A DNA stretch of 64,000 bases, taken from assembly GCF_004138205.1 (NCBI RefSeq), contig NZ_RXNQ01000035.1, positions 1-64,000 of the forward strand. The letters run 5' to 3'. This stretch comes from Pedobacter sp. SYP-B3415 (GTDB lineage: Bacteria; Bacteroidota; Bacteroidia; Sphingobacteriales; Sphingobacteriaceae). A model generated the notes under the pieces. That model did no database searches. It had not been told where the DNA came from and saw nothing but the letters and a program-made list of their open reading frames with translations. Every line of letters begins with the position of its first letter. Position 1 is the first letter of the stretch. The position numbers were made by a program, and so were the translations under genes. This document shows positions 24,208 through 33,777 of this stretch, piece after piece.

Positions 24208-26787
24208 ATGAAACGCATTATTTATGTATCAAGATTTCTACTCCTAACAGCTGTTTTACTTAGCAGCACAGCCGCCTTCGCGCAGCAAACTGTATCGGGT
24301 TTTGTAAAGAATGATAAGGGCCAGCCGCTGCCGGGAGCAAGTGTGTCTGTGAGGGGCACAAGGAACGCAGTTGCTGCTGACTCAGTTGGTCACTTTACTT
24401 TAACCGTTAATGAACAGCCACCATTTTTCCTCCGGGCCACGTTTGTCGGCTATAAACCCCAGGATTTCCAGATCCTCAAACTAGACAACGGGCCTGCGCA
24501 ACTGACCCTTGTCAGTGATGCCCTGCTCGAAGAAATTGTGGTAACCTCGCGCCGGCGTACCGAGGCCGTGCAGGATGTTCCCATCCCGATTTCTGTTGTC
24601 GGCGGGGCGCAAATCGAGGAATCCGGCTCCTTTAATGCGAACCGTTTGAAAGAACTCGTGCCTTCAGTGCAGTTTTATTCGTCGAACCCGCGTAATACAA
24701 CACTAAACATTCGCGGACTGGGATCTACTTTTGGTCTGACCAACGACGGAATTGACCCGGGTGTAGGCTTTTATGTAGATGGCGTTTATTACGCGCGCCC
24801 GGCGGCAGGAACATTCGACTTTATCGACGTGGAACGGATCGAAGTATTACGCGGTCCCCAGGGCACGCTGTTTGGCAAGAACACTTCTTCAGGTGCGTTT
24901 AACATTACAACCCGTAAACCAAGCTTTTCACCTGATGCCAGTTTCGAGACCAGCTTCGGCAACTATGGTTATATCCAGGCAAAGGCATCGGTTACCGGGC
25001 CGCTGAGCAAAACGCTCGCCGGCCGGTTCTCTTTCTCTGGAACACAGCGTGACGGAACGATCAGAAATATCCGTACCCTGAAAAATATCAATGACATCAA
25101 TAACCTCGGTTTCAGGGGTCAGCTTTTATATCGCCCATCTGATAAGGTATCCATCTTACTCGCGGGTGATAACTCGCGTCAGCGTCCTGACGGCTATGCG
25201 CAGATCGTAGCCGGTGTTGCGCCTACCCTACGCCCCGCCTACCGGCAGTTTAATGCCATTATAGCTGATCTGGGCTATGCGCTGCCAACGCAGAATGCGT
25301 TTGACCGCATCGTTGACCACGATACACCATGGAACTCGGGCAACGACCTTGGCGGCGTTTCATTAAATGCCGACATACAGATCGGGCCGGGTACATTGAC
25401 GGCTACGACGGCATGGCGCTACTGGAAGTGGGATCCTTCAAACGACCGTGATTTTACCGGCCTGCAATCCCTTGCTAAATCAAATAACTATTCTAAACAC
25501 CAGAACTGGTCGCAGGAGGTCCGTTATGCGGGCGACATCAGCGAAAACCTCAGCGGTGTGGTAGGCCTGTTTTATATTGACCAGGAAGTACAAACCGACC
25601 CCGTCGCCATCGAAGAGTCGGGCTCTGCTACCTGGCGTTTCTCACAAAGTACCACCAGCGCGTTGTGGAGAACACCGAACCTGTTTGAGGGCTTTGGCGT
25701 TCGCAACCGGTTTTCTATCAAATCAACAAGTGCAGCGGTTTTTGCCAACGTAGACTGGGAGGTGACAGAAGGCCTGCACATTTTGCCCGGTATCAGGTTC
25801 AATTATGACAAAAAAGACGTGCTGTACGACAGAAAAACTTACGGTGGCCTGCAGACAACTGATCCTGCACTGCTGGCGTTAAAAGCACTGGTATACCAGG
25901 ACCAATATTACGTTGCCGACGCTGACGAAAAAAACTTCACCTATCAGCTTACGGCAGCCTACCGGCCAAATAAACACATCAATGCCTTTGCTACGTATTC
26001 TACCAGTTTCAAACCTATTGGCGTGAACGTTTCCGGTTTACCAACTGTGAACGGCGCGCCCGCGCTTGATCTGGCCGTTATCAGACCGGAAGACACCAAA
26101 CACTATGAAGTCGGCGTAAAAACCAATCCAACTGATCATCTGACCCTGAACCTTACGCTGCATAATTCAGACATCAAAGACTACCAGACCAATGTTCAGT
26201 CGGCCGAAATTGGTGTAAACCGCGGTTACCTCGCCAACGCTGAAAAAGTAAGGGTGCGCGGTATCGAATTTGACGGGAGTTTCAGAGTAGACAAAAACTT
26301 TTCGTTTTATGGAGCTGCAGCCTTTACAGAAGGAAAATACATTCGCTTTACCAATGCACCGCTTCCATTGGAAGAAACCGGCCTGACTAACAGTGCAAAC
26401 CAGCAGGTTGCCTTTAAAGATATTTCGGGCGGCAGTCTTCCCGGTATCTCAAAATGGGCAGGCTCACTCGGCGGTGAATTTGTAACCGGTTCGAAGGTCT
26501 TTAATACGCAATCAAACTTCTTTACTGCAGTTGATGCGTCTTTCCGGTCAGACTTTTCTTCTAGCCCTTCCCCGTCAAGGTACCTGAATGTGGAAGGTTA
26601 TGCATTGGTTAATGCCAGAATCGGGTGGAAATCTGAAAAGGGTCTGTCGGCCTTTGTATGGGCGCGAAACCTGCTTGACAAAGATTACTTTGAACAGTTG
26701 CTGCCTGCCGGCGGAAATGCCGGTCACTACGCCGGGGTATTGGGCGATCCCCGAACCTTCGGCTTAACGCTACGGTACGCTCTGTAA
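24208..26787 (+). CDS. TonB-dependent receptor with carboxypeptidase-like N-terminal domain
   Basis: An 859-residue receptor. In order: signal peptide (ending SSTAAFAQQ, near 25), CarbopepD_reg-like domain (about 27-105: SGFVKNDKGQPLPGASVSVR), a plug with TonB-box-like LEEIVVTSRRRTEAVQDVP near 111-129 and VERIEVLRGPQGTLFGKNTS near 209-228, then a barrel ending in an aromatic-free RTFGLTLRYAL. The plug and barrel resemble the proteobacterial-type TonB receptors for vitamins, siderophores or sugars rather than SusC. No SusD or substrate-binding gene is next to it, so the ligand is open. A bidirectional terminator follows. Confidence 0.92.
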   Translation: MKRIIYVSRFLLLTAVLLSSTAAFAQQTVSGFVKNDKGQPLPGASVSVRGTRNAVAADSVGHFTLTVNEQPPFFLRATFVGYKPQDFQILKLDNGPAQLTLVSDALLEEIVVTSRRRTEAVQDVPIPISVVGGAQIEESGSFNANRLKELVPSVQFYSSNPRNTTLNIRGLGSTFGLTNDGIDPGVGFYVDGVYYARPAAGTFDFIDVERIEVLRGPQGTLFGKNTSSGAFNITTRKPSFSPDASFETSFGNYGYIQAKASVTGPLSKTLAGRFSFSGTQRDGTIRNIRTLKNINDINNLGFRGQLLYRPSDKVSILLAGDNSRQRPDGYAQIVAGVAPTLRPAYRQFNAIIADLGYALPTQNAFDRIVDHDTPWNSGNDLGGVSLNADIQIGPGTLTATTAWRYWKWDPSNDRDFTGLQSLAKSNNYSKHQNWSQEVRYAGDISENLSGVVGLFYIDQEVQTDPVAIEESGSATWRFSQSTTSALWRTPNLFEGFGVRNRFSIKSTSAAVFANVDWEVTEGLHILPGIRFNYDKKDVLYDRKTYGGLQTTDPALLALKALVYQDQYYVADADEKNFTYQLTAAYRPNKHINAFATYSTSFKPIGVNVSGLPTVNGAPALDLAVIRPEDTKHYEVGVKTNPTDHLTLNLTLHNSDIKDYQTNVQSAEIGVNRGYLANAEKVRVRGIEFDGSFRVDKNFSFYGAAAFTEGKYIRFTNAPLPLEETGLTNSANQQVAFKDISGGSLPGISKWAGSLGGEFVTGSKVFNTQSNFFTAVDASFRSDFSSSPSPSRYLNVEGYALVNARIGWKSEKGLSAFVWARNLLDKDYFEQLLPAGGNAGHYAGVLGDPRTFGLTLRYAL

Positions 26788-26806
26788 TCAGCAGATGATA
26801 TAAAAA

Positions 26807-26840
26807 GGACCACGATCGAGATCAGTCGTGGTCCTTTGTT
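26807..26840. terminator. Bidirectional intrinsic terminator
   Basis: Stem arms GGACCACGA (26807-26815) and TCGTGGTCC (26826-26834) pair perfectly over nine bases with a ten-base loop. T-rich sequence follows on the plus strand, and the AAAAA before the stem gives a T-run on the minus strand, so it serves both the TonB-receptor gene and the kdp operon end. Confidence 0.88.
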
Positions 26841-26879
26841 TGTAGAAGCCCGCTTATCGGCTACATATACGGCGGCCTT

Positions 26880-28649
26880 TTATCCGGCCGCATCTTCAGC
26901 CACCGGCAGGACAAAACAAAACCTGCTGCCTTCGCCGATTTCGCTCTCCACCCAGATCTTTCCGCCCTGCGCCTCGATAAAATCTTTTGATATGGCCAGT
27001 CCAAGCCCTGAGCCAGATTTATTATTTCCGTCTGTCGGCACCTGAAAATACCGGTCGAAGAGTCGCTTCTGATATTGCTGATCAATGCCGCGGCCAAAGT
27101 CGCGGACAGAAAATTCTATGTTCCCCGCCTTGCGGATAACGGATACAGTTACCGTTGACTTCTGCGAACTGTAGCGCATGGCATTTGATAAAAAGTTCAC
27201 GAGTACCCAGGCGGTTTTTTCAGTATCGGCATGAACTTTAGCCAATCCGTTTGCAGCGATGAGCTCAAGATTGATCGTTTTCTGTTCGGCCTGAAACCTT
27301 ACAGCGTCCATAGCATAAGCCGCAATTTCCCGTGGATCAGACTTTACGAAGTTTAACTGCAGGTTACCCGTTTCCACCTGAGAAAGGTCCAGCAACTCGC
27401 TGGTAATCTTCAGCAGGCGCCCGCAGTCTTCTTCTATGTGATGAATGAGATCTGCCTGTTCGGTGTTCATGGCGCCTACGCGTTCATCCTTCAATAATTT
27501 AAGGCTCATTTTTATAGAGGAAATCGGCGTTTTTAGCTCGTGAGAAACGGTTGCAATAAAGTTCGTTTTCGCCTCGTCAAGCTCTTTATATTCCGTTACG
27601 TTTTTCAGTATGTAGACCTCGCCGGCGGTCTTTGCTGCTGCTTTGATGGCCCGGTCATGCTGATCATCAAGGTTGGGTATCGTGATCTCGCGCTTTTCAA
27701 GCTTAAAGTACGATTCCTTTCCATCTGCAAAGATCTTCATTGGTTTTTCATCGGTAGACTGTATCACACTGCTTAACAAATCGTTATGTTTCATAAGATC
27801 TGAAGCATTTGCGCCGATCACTTCCTTTTCATTTATATTGAGCAGCTGTCCCGCAACCTGGTTAAGAAAAAGAATTTCTTTTTTCTCATTCAGACCGATG
27901 ATGGCATCTTGCATCTGCCCGATGATGGTCTCTATTCTCAGCTTTTCCGACTGAATTTTTGCCACATTGCTGTTTTCCCACTTGTTGAGCTGTGCCGCCA
28001 TGTGATTGAATTCTTCTGCCAGTTCAGCAAATTCGCCGTTGCCCCTGAACGCAAGGCGCTGCTTATAATTTTTTCTGCTGATGGCCTTGATTGCTGCCGA
28101 AAACTCATTGAGTGGGTTGGCAACAAAGCCAGGGAAATTCACGCTGAAAGAAAACAGGATCAGGAAACACAGGGAAGCAGCGGCGATGAGGTACGTTACC
28201 GCAGTTTCAACACTCGCAGCAGCCCTGTCGTTTTTCCGCACAATTGCACGCATGTTCAGTTCATCGATCAGGCGCAGCTGGAGGTGCATGGTTCGTAAGG
28301 CCTGCTTCCTGGCCGACAGGTTAGCAGCCGGCTCGGTCAACCCCCGGAAAGCCGCTGACAAAGCCAACACCGCCTGCCGTTCGCCAGGCTCCGTGACGTT
28401 TTTCTCTTCCAGACTGAGCTGCCTGCCCAATCTGTCTTTTGCTGAGCCGCTGAGCGGAAGTTCATGATCATCGAGGATTGACCGCATTTCGCGGGTGTAC
28501 CGGAGGCTTTCATAATTATCTTTTAAAATAACCTTAGAGCTTGCCGAGATCTTCTGCATGTAAAACAGTGATATGCCGCCAAACAGGATAACGATGATAA
28601 ATAAGAACCCGAACCCGAGGCGTAATTTTGTTTTGATCTTCATGGTCAT
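26880..28649 (-). CDS. Sensor histidine kinase (HAMP-PAS-HisKA-HATPase) of the kdp operon
   Basis: A 589-residue membrane kinase: TM1 about 10-31, a helical periplasmic stretch, TM2 about 151-175, HAMP about 176-228, PAS about 240-355, HisKA with the phospho-acceptor His370 in [15 protein letters not shown], and a HATPase domain with N-box [12 protein letters not shown]1 box VRDFGRGI and G2 box [11 protein letters not shown]. It autophosphorylates and passes phosphate to a response regulator. Starting 12 bases after the sensor half of KdpD, it very likely supplies the kinase that this KdpD lacks. No receiver-domain gene is in the window. ATGs at 28649 and 28643 are both possible starts. Confidence 0.93.
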   Translation of the reverse strand: MTMKIKTKLRLGFGFLFIIVILFGGISLFYMQKISASSKVILKDNYESLRYTREMRSILDDHELPLSGSAKDRLGRQLSLEEKNVTEPGERQAVLALSAAFRGLTEPAANLSARKQALRTMHLQLRLIDELNMRAIVRKNDRAAASVETAVTYLIAAASLCFLILFSFSVNFPGFVANPLNEFSAAIKAISRKNYKQRLAFRGNGEFAELAEEFNHMAAQLNKWENSNVAKIQSEKLRIETIIGQMQDAIIGLNEKKEILFLNQVAGQLLNINEKEVIGANASDLMKHNDLLSSVIQSTDEKPMKIFADGKESYFKLEKREITIPNLDDQHDRAIKAAAKTAGEVYILKNVTEYKELDEAKTNFIATVSHELKTPISSIKMSLKLLKDERVGAMNTEQADLIHHIEEDCGRLLKITSELLDLSQVETGNLQLNFVKSDPREIAAYAMDAVRFQAEQKTINLELIAANGLAKVHADTEKTAWVLVNFLSNAMRYSSQKSTVTVSVIRKAGNIEFSVRDFGRGIDQQYQKRLFDRYFQVPTDGNNKSGSGLGLAISKDFIEAQGGKIWVESEIGEGSRFCFVLPVAEDAAG

Positions 28650-28661
28650 TTTATTGTACGG

Positions 28662-29792
28662 TTATGAAAGTATAACCAGGTCAGTCTCCGTTTGAGAAAC
28701 ATGTTTTAAAAGTTGGTTGAATATCGCAGTTCGCATGATAATCTGGAAGAGATTTACGTGCGGCTTACCCATGCAGATGGTGGTAACCTCTTTTTCGCGT
28801 GTTATTCTTGAAATTGTTCCGGTAATATCATCGCTTTTCACCTTAAGCACTTCCGCGCCAAGTTCTGTAGCCAGCTTGAAATTATTGATCAGGTGACGCT
28901 GCAGATCAAGTTTGATCTTGTCGCCCCCCTCCCGGCTGCGTTGGACGTAGAGTACGATCCATGGCGACTGGTAGTAGGATGCAAGACGTGCGGTTTTCCT
29001 GATAATTACTTTGGCCGTTTCATAATTTGTAGATATACAGGCAAGAAATTTTTCAGGCCTTAGCTTGATCTGCCCGGGCACTTCAATACTGATCTTACGC
29101 TCAAGGTGGTGTGCAACCTCTTTGAGAGCCATTTCTCGGAGCTGCAGAATCCTTTCGGGCTGAAAAAAATTATCGAGCGCCCGTTTGATTTTACTCTGGT
29201 CATAAATTTTGCCCGCTTTCAGACGTTCGATAAGCTCATCTGCTGTCAGGTCGATATTTACGATCTCATCGGCAGATTCGAGCACCTTATCCGGAATGCG
29301 CTCGGTAATACGTATGCCGGTAATGCTTTCGATTTCCTGGTTCATGCTTTCCAGGTGCTGAATGTTTACCGCAGAAATGACGCTGATGCCCGCATCAAGG
29401 ATGTCAATTACATCCTGCCAGCGCTTGCCGTTTTTGCTGCCTTCTACATTTGAATGCGCCAGTTCGTCAACAATCACAACCTCGGGATGCCGGTTGATGA
29501 CGGCCTGCACGTTCATCTCTTCAAGTTCCTTTCCCTTATAGAAAATCTTTCTGCGCGGTATAACGGGGACTCCGGTAAGCAGCGCGTGCGTTTCTTTGCG
29601 GTTATGTGTCTCGATGTAGCCGATCTGGATATCAATACCATCTTTTAACAGGGCGTGCGCTTCCTGCAGCATGCGGTAGGTCTTTCCTACACCCGCGCTC
29701 ATGCCTATGTAGATCTTCAGTTTTCCACGCCTGGACTTTTTCACCAGGTCTAAAAACTTCTTTACAGACTGTGCCTGATCTTGCTCTTCCAT
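28662..29792 (-). CDS. kdpD: KdpD sensor half (KdpD domain plus USP domain, no kinase)
   Basis: A 376-residue protein equal to the cytoplasmic N-terminal part of E. coli KdpD. Walker A is GMSAGVGKT (about 30-38) and Walker B VVIVDELAHSN (about 105-115); the last third (about 245-376) is a universal-stress-protein-like domain, with TTICMGKPHVN near its end. There are no membrane segments, no HisKA and no ATPase domain. In full-length KdpD this part senses ATP, K+ and cyclic di-AMP. The missing kinase is encoded by the next gene, 12 bases downstream, a split common in Bacteroidota. Confidence 0.93.
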   Translation of the reverse strand: MEEQDQAQSVKKFLDLVKKSRRGKLKIYIGMSAGVGKTYRMLQEAHALLKDGIDIQIGYIETHNRKETHALLTGVPVIPRRKIFYKGKELEEMNVQAVINRHPEVVIVDELAHSNVEGSKNGKRWQDVIDILDAGISVISAVNIQHLESMNQEIESITGIRITERIPDKVLESADEIVNIDLTADELIERLKAGKIYDQSKIKRALDNFFQPERILQLREMALKEVAHHLERKISIEVPGQIKLRPEKFLACISTNYETAKVIIRKTARLASYYQSPWIVLYVQRSREGGDKIKLDLQRHLINNFKLATELGAEVLKVKSDDITGTISRITREKEVTTICMGKPHVNLFQIIMRTAIFNQLLKHVSQTETDLVILS

Positions 29793-29802
29793 CAGATCAT
29801 TT

Positions 29803-29922
29803 TTACCATGATAAAATAATATAACCCCTGGATGCCAAAAACCAGATAACCAATAAAAAAGCCAATCCTGCGCAGGTACACAGGATCAGCCTTTTTGAAT
29901 ATCTCACCGGCCGGTACGCCAT
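29803..29922 (-). CDS. Putative 39-residue membrane microprotein in the kdp operon
   Basis: A short frame with ATG at 29920-29922 and stop at 29803-29805, between the porin and kdpD genes. The product starts MAYRPVRYSKRLILCTC, continues with one strongly hydrophobic helix (about 12-29, AGLAFLLVIWFLASRGY) and ends IILSW. A basic N-terminus before the helix fits an N-in single-span protein. It begins 7 bases after the porin stop and ends 10 bases before kdpD, so it fills the gap exactly as an operon gene would. No family is recognised. Confidence 0.5.
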   Translation of the reverse strand: MAYRPVRYSKRLILCTCAGLAFLLVIWFLASRGYIILSW

Positions 29923-29929
29923 CAGCTTA

Positions 29930-31000
29930 TTAAAAAGAAACGGCTATACTTGCTGTAACTGCCGCATTGTGCCGAACGGCGGCCTCATTCCTGACAAAAA
30001 GCGGGTCTTTACTATCATACACTTTACCTTCCAGCCGGACAACTGCATTGGATACCGGGGCATAATCGATGTTGAGCGAATAGCCCCTGGTTTTGAAACC
30101 GTTGGGTGTGCCCGAAGCAACGATGACACCGTTTTTATCGTCGTAATATTCAAAACGTCCCGCGAGTGCCCACTGGCTGTCAATTTTATACTGCGCAATG
30201 GCTACCGGAGATAACACCTCATACTTGTCGCTCCTTCCCTTTTCGGTTTGTTGTGTACCGTAATCAAAGCCAAGCGTGACACCGAACTGATCGGTTAGCT
30301 GAAAGATACCATAAACATTGTGATAGAACCGGCTAACCCGCACGGAATCGGCACCTTCACTGCCCAGATAATTGCTGTAATTCACCGTGATCTTCGGGTT
30401 TGGTTTCCAGGTGAGCTGTACCCCGCCTGCCGGCTGACTATTGCCATTCTGACGCGCTATACGCTGCCATCCGTTCAAATACAGCACTGTCGCGCCAAAT
30501 TTCCCATCACTTGTAACGTAGCTCAACTTTGTGCCAGATTCATAATACGGGGTATTTTCTGAAGATATATTCCGCGTAAGCACCCAGCAGTCTTTTGAGA
30601 TGGCGCCCTCAAAACCGATGTGCGAAGAAAATATACCGGCATCCAGCCAGAGGTTTGTCGTTTTTGATAATTTAACGCCGGCGTTCGCCTCAAAAACGTT
30701 TTTCAGCACACCCGGTTCTGCCGCCAGGTTCGCGTTGGCGTAAGTTCCTGCCATAACCGCCAGGTTGGCTCTGATTGATCCGTTATCGTAACTTCCTTTG
30801 ATGAAACCGAGATTGAGGTTAAATTCGTTGTGGCGGTTATGCGAGTAAATAAAACCAGGCCTGTTGTTATCTGCCGGCTTGTTAAAATCATAACCGAAAT
30901 AGGTTTCCAGGTATCCGCTAACCTTGATTTTCGGTTCGTCCTGTCCATAAGCAATTGATCCGGTTGTCAGGGCCGCAGCCAGTATAAAGTATTTTTTCAT
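29930..31000 (-). CDS. Outer-membrane beta-barrel porin (OmpL-like, BBP2 type)
   Basis: A 356-residue barrel protein. The start is the ATG giving the signal peptide MKKYFILAAALTTGSIAYGQ; an upstream ATG (31042) adds 14 non-signal residues. The mature part is a run of amphipathic strands (KIKVSGYLETYFGYDFNKP, GATVLYLNGWQRIARQNGNS, NAVVRLEGKVYDSKDPLFV) ending in a C-terminal Phe (TASIAVSF), as barrel proteins do. It matches the putative beta-barrel porin-2 family. It sits between kdpC and kdpD, so it likely opens the outer membrane to K+ when the Kdp pump is induced; that role is inferred from position. Confidence 0.88.
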   Translation of the reverse strand: MKKYFILAAALTTGSIAYGQDEPKIKVSGYLETYFGYDFNKPADNNRPGFIYSHNRHNEFNLNLGFIKGSYDNGSIRANLAVMAGTYANANLAAEPGVLKNVFEANAGVKLSKTTNLWLDAGIFSSHIGFEGAISKDCWVLTRNISSENTPYYESGTKLSYVTSDGKFGATVLYLNGWQRIARQNGNSQPAGGVQLTWKPNPKITVNYSNYLGSEGADSVRVSRFYHNVYGIFQLTDQFGVTLGFDYGTQQTEKGRSDKYEVLSPVAIAQYKIDSQWALAGRFEYYDDKNGVIVASGTPNGFKTRGYSLNIDYAPVSNAVVRLEGKVYDSKDPLFVRNEAAVRHNAAVTASIAVSF

Positions 31001-31141
31001 TGTTGCATATTTTGATTGGTGGCGGATAATAGTTGCCGCCATCTTGTGTCTGATGTTTGGTAGTTGGGTTGTAGTTTGCTTCCGGCCTGTGCCGCAAAAT
31101 CTGAAGAGGAAGCGGACAAAACCAGGTAGTATAGTTGAGGA

Positions 31142-31711
31142 TTACTTCGCGCTGAACCGATCAAGCGCCAGGTTTAGTTTGAGGACATTCACAGCCCGCG
31201 GACCAAAAACCCCCATGAATGGTCCCTCGGTATTTGCGGCAACCAGTTCGGCAACCTTCGTAGCATCGATTTGCCGCGCAGCGGCCACACGCTTGATCTG
31301 CATGATAGCGCCCTGTTCTGAAATATTGGGATCAAGGCCACTGCCGGAGGCCGTAACCATATCGGCCGGAATATCCTGTTTTCTGATACCGGGATTGTAT
31401 TTTAGCAGGGTATGGATGCGGTCGGAGACCTGCTTCAGGTAATCGGGGTTTGAAGGTCCTTTATTGGAACCTGCAGAGCCGGCGGCGTTGTAGCCTACGG
31501 CTGATGGTCTGCCCCAGAAGTATTCGGGCTTTGTGAAAGACTGTCCGAGCAAAGCATAGCCGACCACTTTTCCGTTTTTTGTGATTTTTTCGCCGCCGCC
31601 ATTTCCTTTCGAAAATCCTCCCGCAAAAGCTACCATCAGCGGATAGATTACGCAAAGCAGTACGATTAAAACCAGGGTTAAACGGATGGATTGTAAGATG
31701 TATTTTTTCAT
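31142..31711 (-). CDS. kdpC: Potassium-transporting ATPase subunit C
   Basis: A 189-residue KdpC with one N-terminal membrane helix (about 8-30, SIRLTLVLIVLLCVIYPLMV). Family signatures are present: YFWGRPSAVGYNAAGSAGSN near 65-84, DMVTASGSGLDPNISEQGA near 118-136, VAANTEGPFMGVFGPRAVNVL near 158-178 and NLALD near 181. KdpC holds the KdpFABC complex together and raises ATP affinity. It starts 17 bases after kdpB. Confidence 0.96.
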   Translation of the reverse strand: MKKYILQSIRLTLVLIVLLCVIYPLMVAFAGGFSKGNGGGEKITKNGKVVGYALLGQSFTKPEYFWGRPSAVGYNAAGSAGSNKGPSNPDYLKQVSDRIHTLLKYNPGIRKQDIPADMVTASGSGLDPNISEQGAIMQIKRVAAARQIDATKVAELVAANTEGPFMGVFGPRAVNVLKLNLALDRFSAK

Positions 31712-31728
31712 GATTGTATTTCTAGAGC

Positions 31729-33759
31729 CTAAACGAACAGGCCTACCAGTAAGTCGATTAATTTAATGCCTATAAACGGTGCGATAACCCCACCCAGCCC
31801 ATAAACAAGCAGATTTCTGCGCAGCAAGGCACTTGCACCGATCGGTTTGTATGCCACCCCCTTCAGGGCGAGCGGGATAAGGATCGGAATAATGATCGCG
31901 TTAAAGATCACTGCCGAGAGTATAGCGCTTTCAGGACTGTGAAGACCCATGATATTCAGGCTTTGCAGTGCAGGAATGGAAGCAATAAAGAGCGCAGGAA
32001 CGATAGCAAAATACTTTGCAACATCATTGGCAATGGAGAAGGTTGTCAGCGTTCCCCTGGTAATCAGCAACTGCTTGCCAATCTCGACGACTTCGATAAG
32101 TTTCGTCGGATCGTTATCCAGATCGACCATGTTACCGGCTTCTTTGGCAGCCTGCGTGCCACTGTTCATGGCGACGCCGACATCTGCCTGGGCCAGCGCT
32201 GGTGCATCGTTTGTTCCATCGCCCATCATGGCCACAAGTTTGCCGGCGGCCTGCTCTTCTTTGATGTAGTTCATCTTGTCTTCAGGTTTTGCTTCCGCGA
32301 TAAAATCGTCCACACCCGCTTTTTCTGCAATAAACTTTGCGGTCAGCGGGTTATCGCCGGTAACCATTACTGTCTTTACACCCATCTTGCGCAGGCGTTC
32401 AAAACGCTCGCTGATGCCGGGTTTGATGATGTCCTGTAATTCGATTACGCCCATGATTTTTTCGTTTACTGCAACCACCAGCGGCGTACCTCCATTGCCC
32501 GAAATAGCTTTGACCTGTTCTTCAGTTTGCGCAGGAAAAGGGTTTCCGGCGTTTAGCACCATGTTTCGGATCGAATCGAATGCGCCTTTCCGGGTTCGGT
32601 TTCCGTCGGCCGTATCCAGACCGCTTGCGCGGGTCTCGGCTGTAAACCGGATAAATGTCGATCCGGCGGGAGCCGTCATCACCCTGAAGTTTTGTGCAGC
32701 AGCAAGTTCAAGGATTGATTTCCCTTCGGGCGTTTCGTCGGCCAGTGAACTCATTACACAGGCACGGATGAACTCCTGCATGTCGACACCCGGAGCCGGG
32801 TGAAACGCAGTAGCCTTGCGGTTGCCGATCGTGATGGTGCCTGTCTTGTCGAGCAGCAGCACATCGATATCGCCAGCCGTCTCTACAGCCTTACCTGATT
32901 TGGTAATCACGTTAGCACGAAGCGCGCGGTCCATGCCGGCAATGCCGATGGCCGACAACAGGCCGCCAATGGTAGTGGGGATCAGGCAGACAAACAGCGA
33001 GATCAGGGCAGCTATGGTAATAGGCGTGTTGGCATAGTCGGCAAAAGGTTTCAGCGTTACGCACACAATGATAAATACGAGTGTAAAACTGGCCAGCAAA
33101 ATGGTAAGCGCAATTTCATTGGGTGTTTTCTGGCGTGACGCGCCTTCGACAAGCGCAATCATTTTATCAAGAAAACTTTCGCCCGGCTGGGTATTTACCT
33201 GAACCTTTATGCGGTCTGAAAGCACTTTCGTACCGCCGGTAACCGAAGATTTGTCGCCGCCCGACTCGCGGATCACAGGGGCAGATTCTCCTGTAATGGC
33301 AGACTCATCGATTGTTGCGATACCTTCAATAATTTCGCCGTCGGTCGGGATGGTATCACCTGCCTCGCAAATAAAGACCTCCCCTTTCTTCAACAGGGAA
33401 GAGGACCGCACTTTGGTTGTACCATCGGGCAACAGGACCCTTGCAGGGGTTTCCTCCCGTGTTTTTCGCAGGGAGTCGGCCTGTGCCTTACCCCTTGCTT
33501 CGGCAATCGCCTCAGCAAAGTTGGCAAACAAAACCGTGAGCAACAGGATCAGAAAAATGATAAAGTTGTAGGCAAAAGAGCCCTGCCCGGCATTGCTTAT
33601 CGAATACACCGTTACGCAAGCCATGATGACCGTTCCGATCTCGACAGTAAACATGACCGGGTTTTTGATCATAACCCGCGGATCAAGCTTGATAAACGAT
33701 TGTTTGAATGCAGTCTGCACCAAAGCAGGTTCGAATAATTTATTTGATGATGTTTTCAT
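31729..33759 (-). CDS. kdpB: Potassium-transporting P-type ATPase subunit B
   Basis: A 676-residue P-type ATPase, the energising subunit of the high-affinity K+ pump. The phosphorylated residue is Asp304 in [10 protein letters not shown]; the actuator motif TGES is at 156-159, and the hinge reads [21 protein letters not shown]. Membrane segments lie at about 35-80, 215-270 and in the last hundred residues. Inhibitory serine phosphorylation of KdpB is known in E. coli at the TGES loop; the Ser in TGESAP is retained here. It lies 18 bases after kdpA. Confidence 0.97.
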   Translation of the reverse strand: MKTSSNKLFEPALVQTAFKQSFIKLDPRVMIKNPVMFTVEIGTVIMACVTVYSISNAGQGSFAYNFIIFLILLLTVLFANFAEAIAEARGKAQADSLRKTREETPARVLLPDGTTKVRSSSLLKKGEVFICEAGDTIPTDGEIIEGIATIDESAITGESAPVIRESGGDKSSVTGGTKVLSDRIKVQVNTQPGESFLDKMIALVEGASRQKTPNEIALTILLASFTLVFIIVCVTLKPFADYANTPITIAALISLFVCLIPTTIGGLLSAIGIAGMDRALRANVITKSGKAVETAGDIDVLLLDKTGTITIGNRKATAFHPAPGVDMQEFIRACVMSSLADETPEGKSILELAAAQNFRVMTAPAGSTFIRFTAETRASGLDTADGNRTRKGAFDSIRNMVLNAGNPFPAQTEEQVKAISGNGGTPLVVAVNEKIMGVIELQDIIKPGISERFERLRKMGVKTVMVTGDNPLTAKFIAEKAGVDDFIAEAKPEDKMNYIKEEQAAGKLVAMMGDGTNDAPALAQADVGVAMNSGTQAAKEAGNMVDLDNDPTKLIEVVEIGKQLLITRGTLTTFSIANDVAKYFAIVPALFIASIPALQSLNIMGLHSPESAILSAVIFNAIIIPILIPLALKGVAYKPIGASALLRRNLLVYGLGGVIAPFIGIKLIDLLVGLFV

Positions 33760-33777
33760 CTTTATTTGATATCAGTA

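Noticed and set aside
20922..26787. GH29, GH43 and the TonB receptor as a full polysaccharide-utilisation locus
   Set aside because: No SusD-like gene or regulator is present and the receptor is not of SusC type, so only a loose link is justified.
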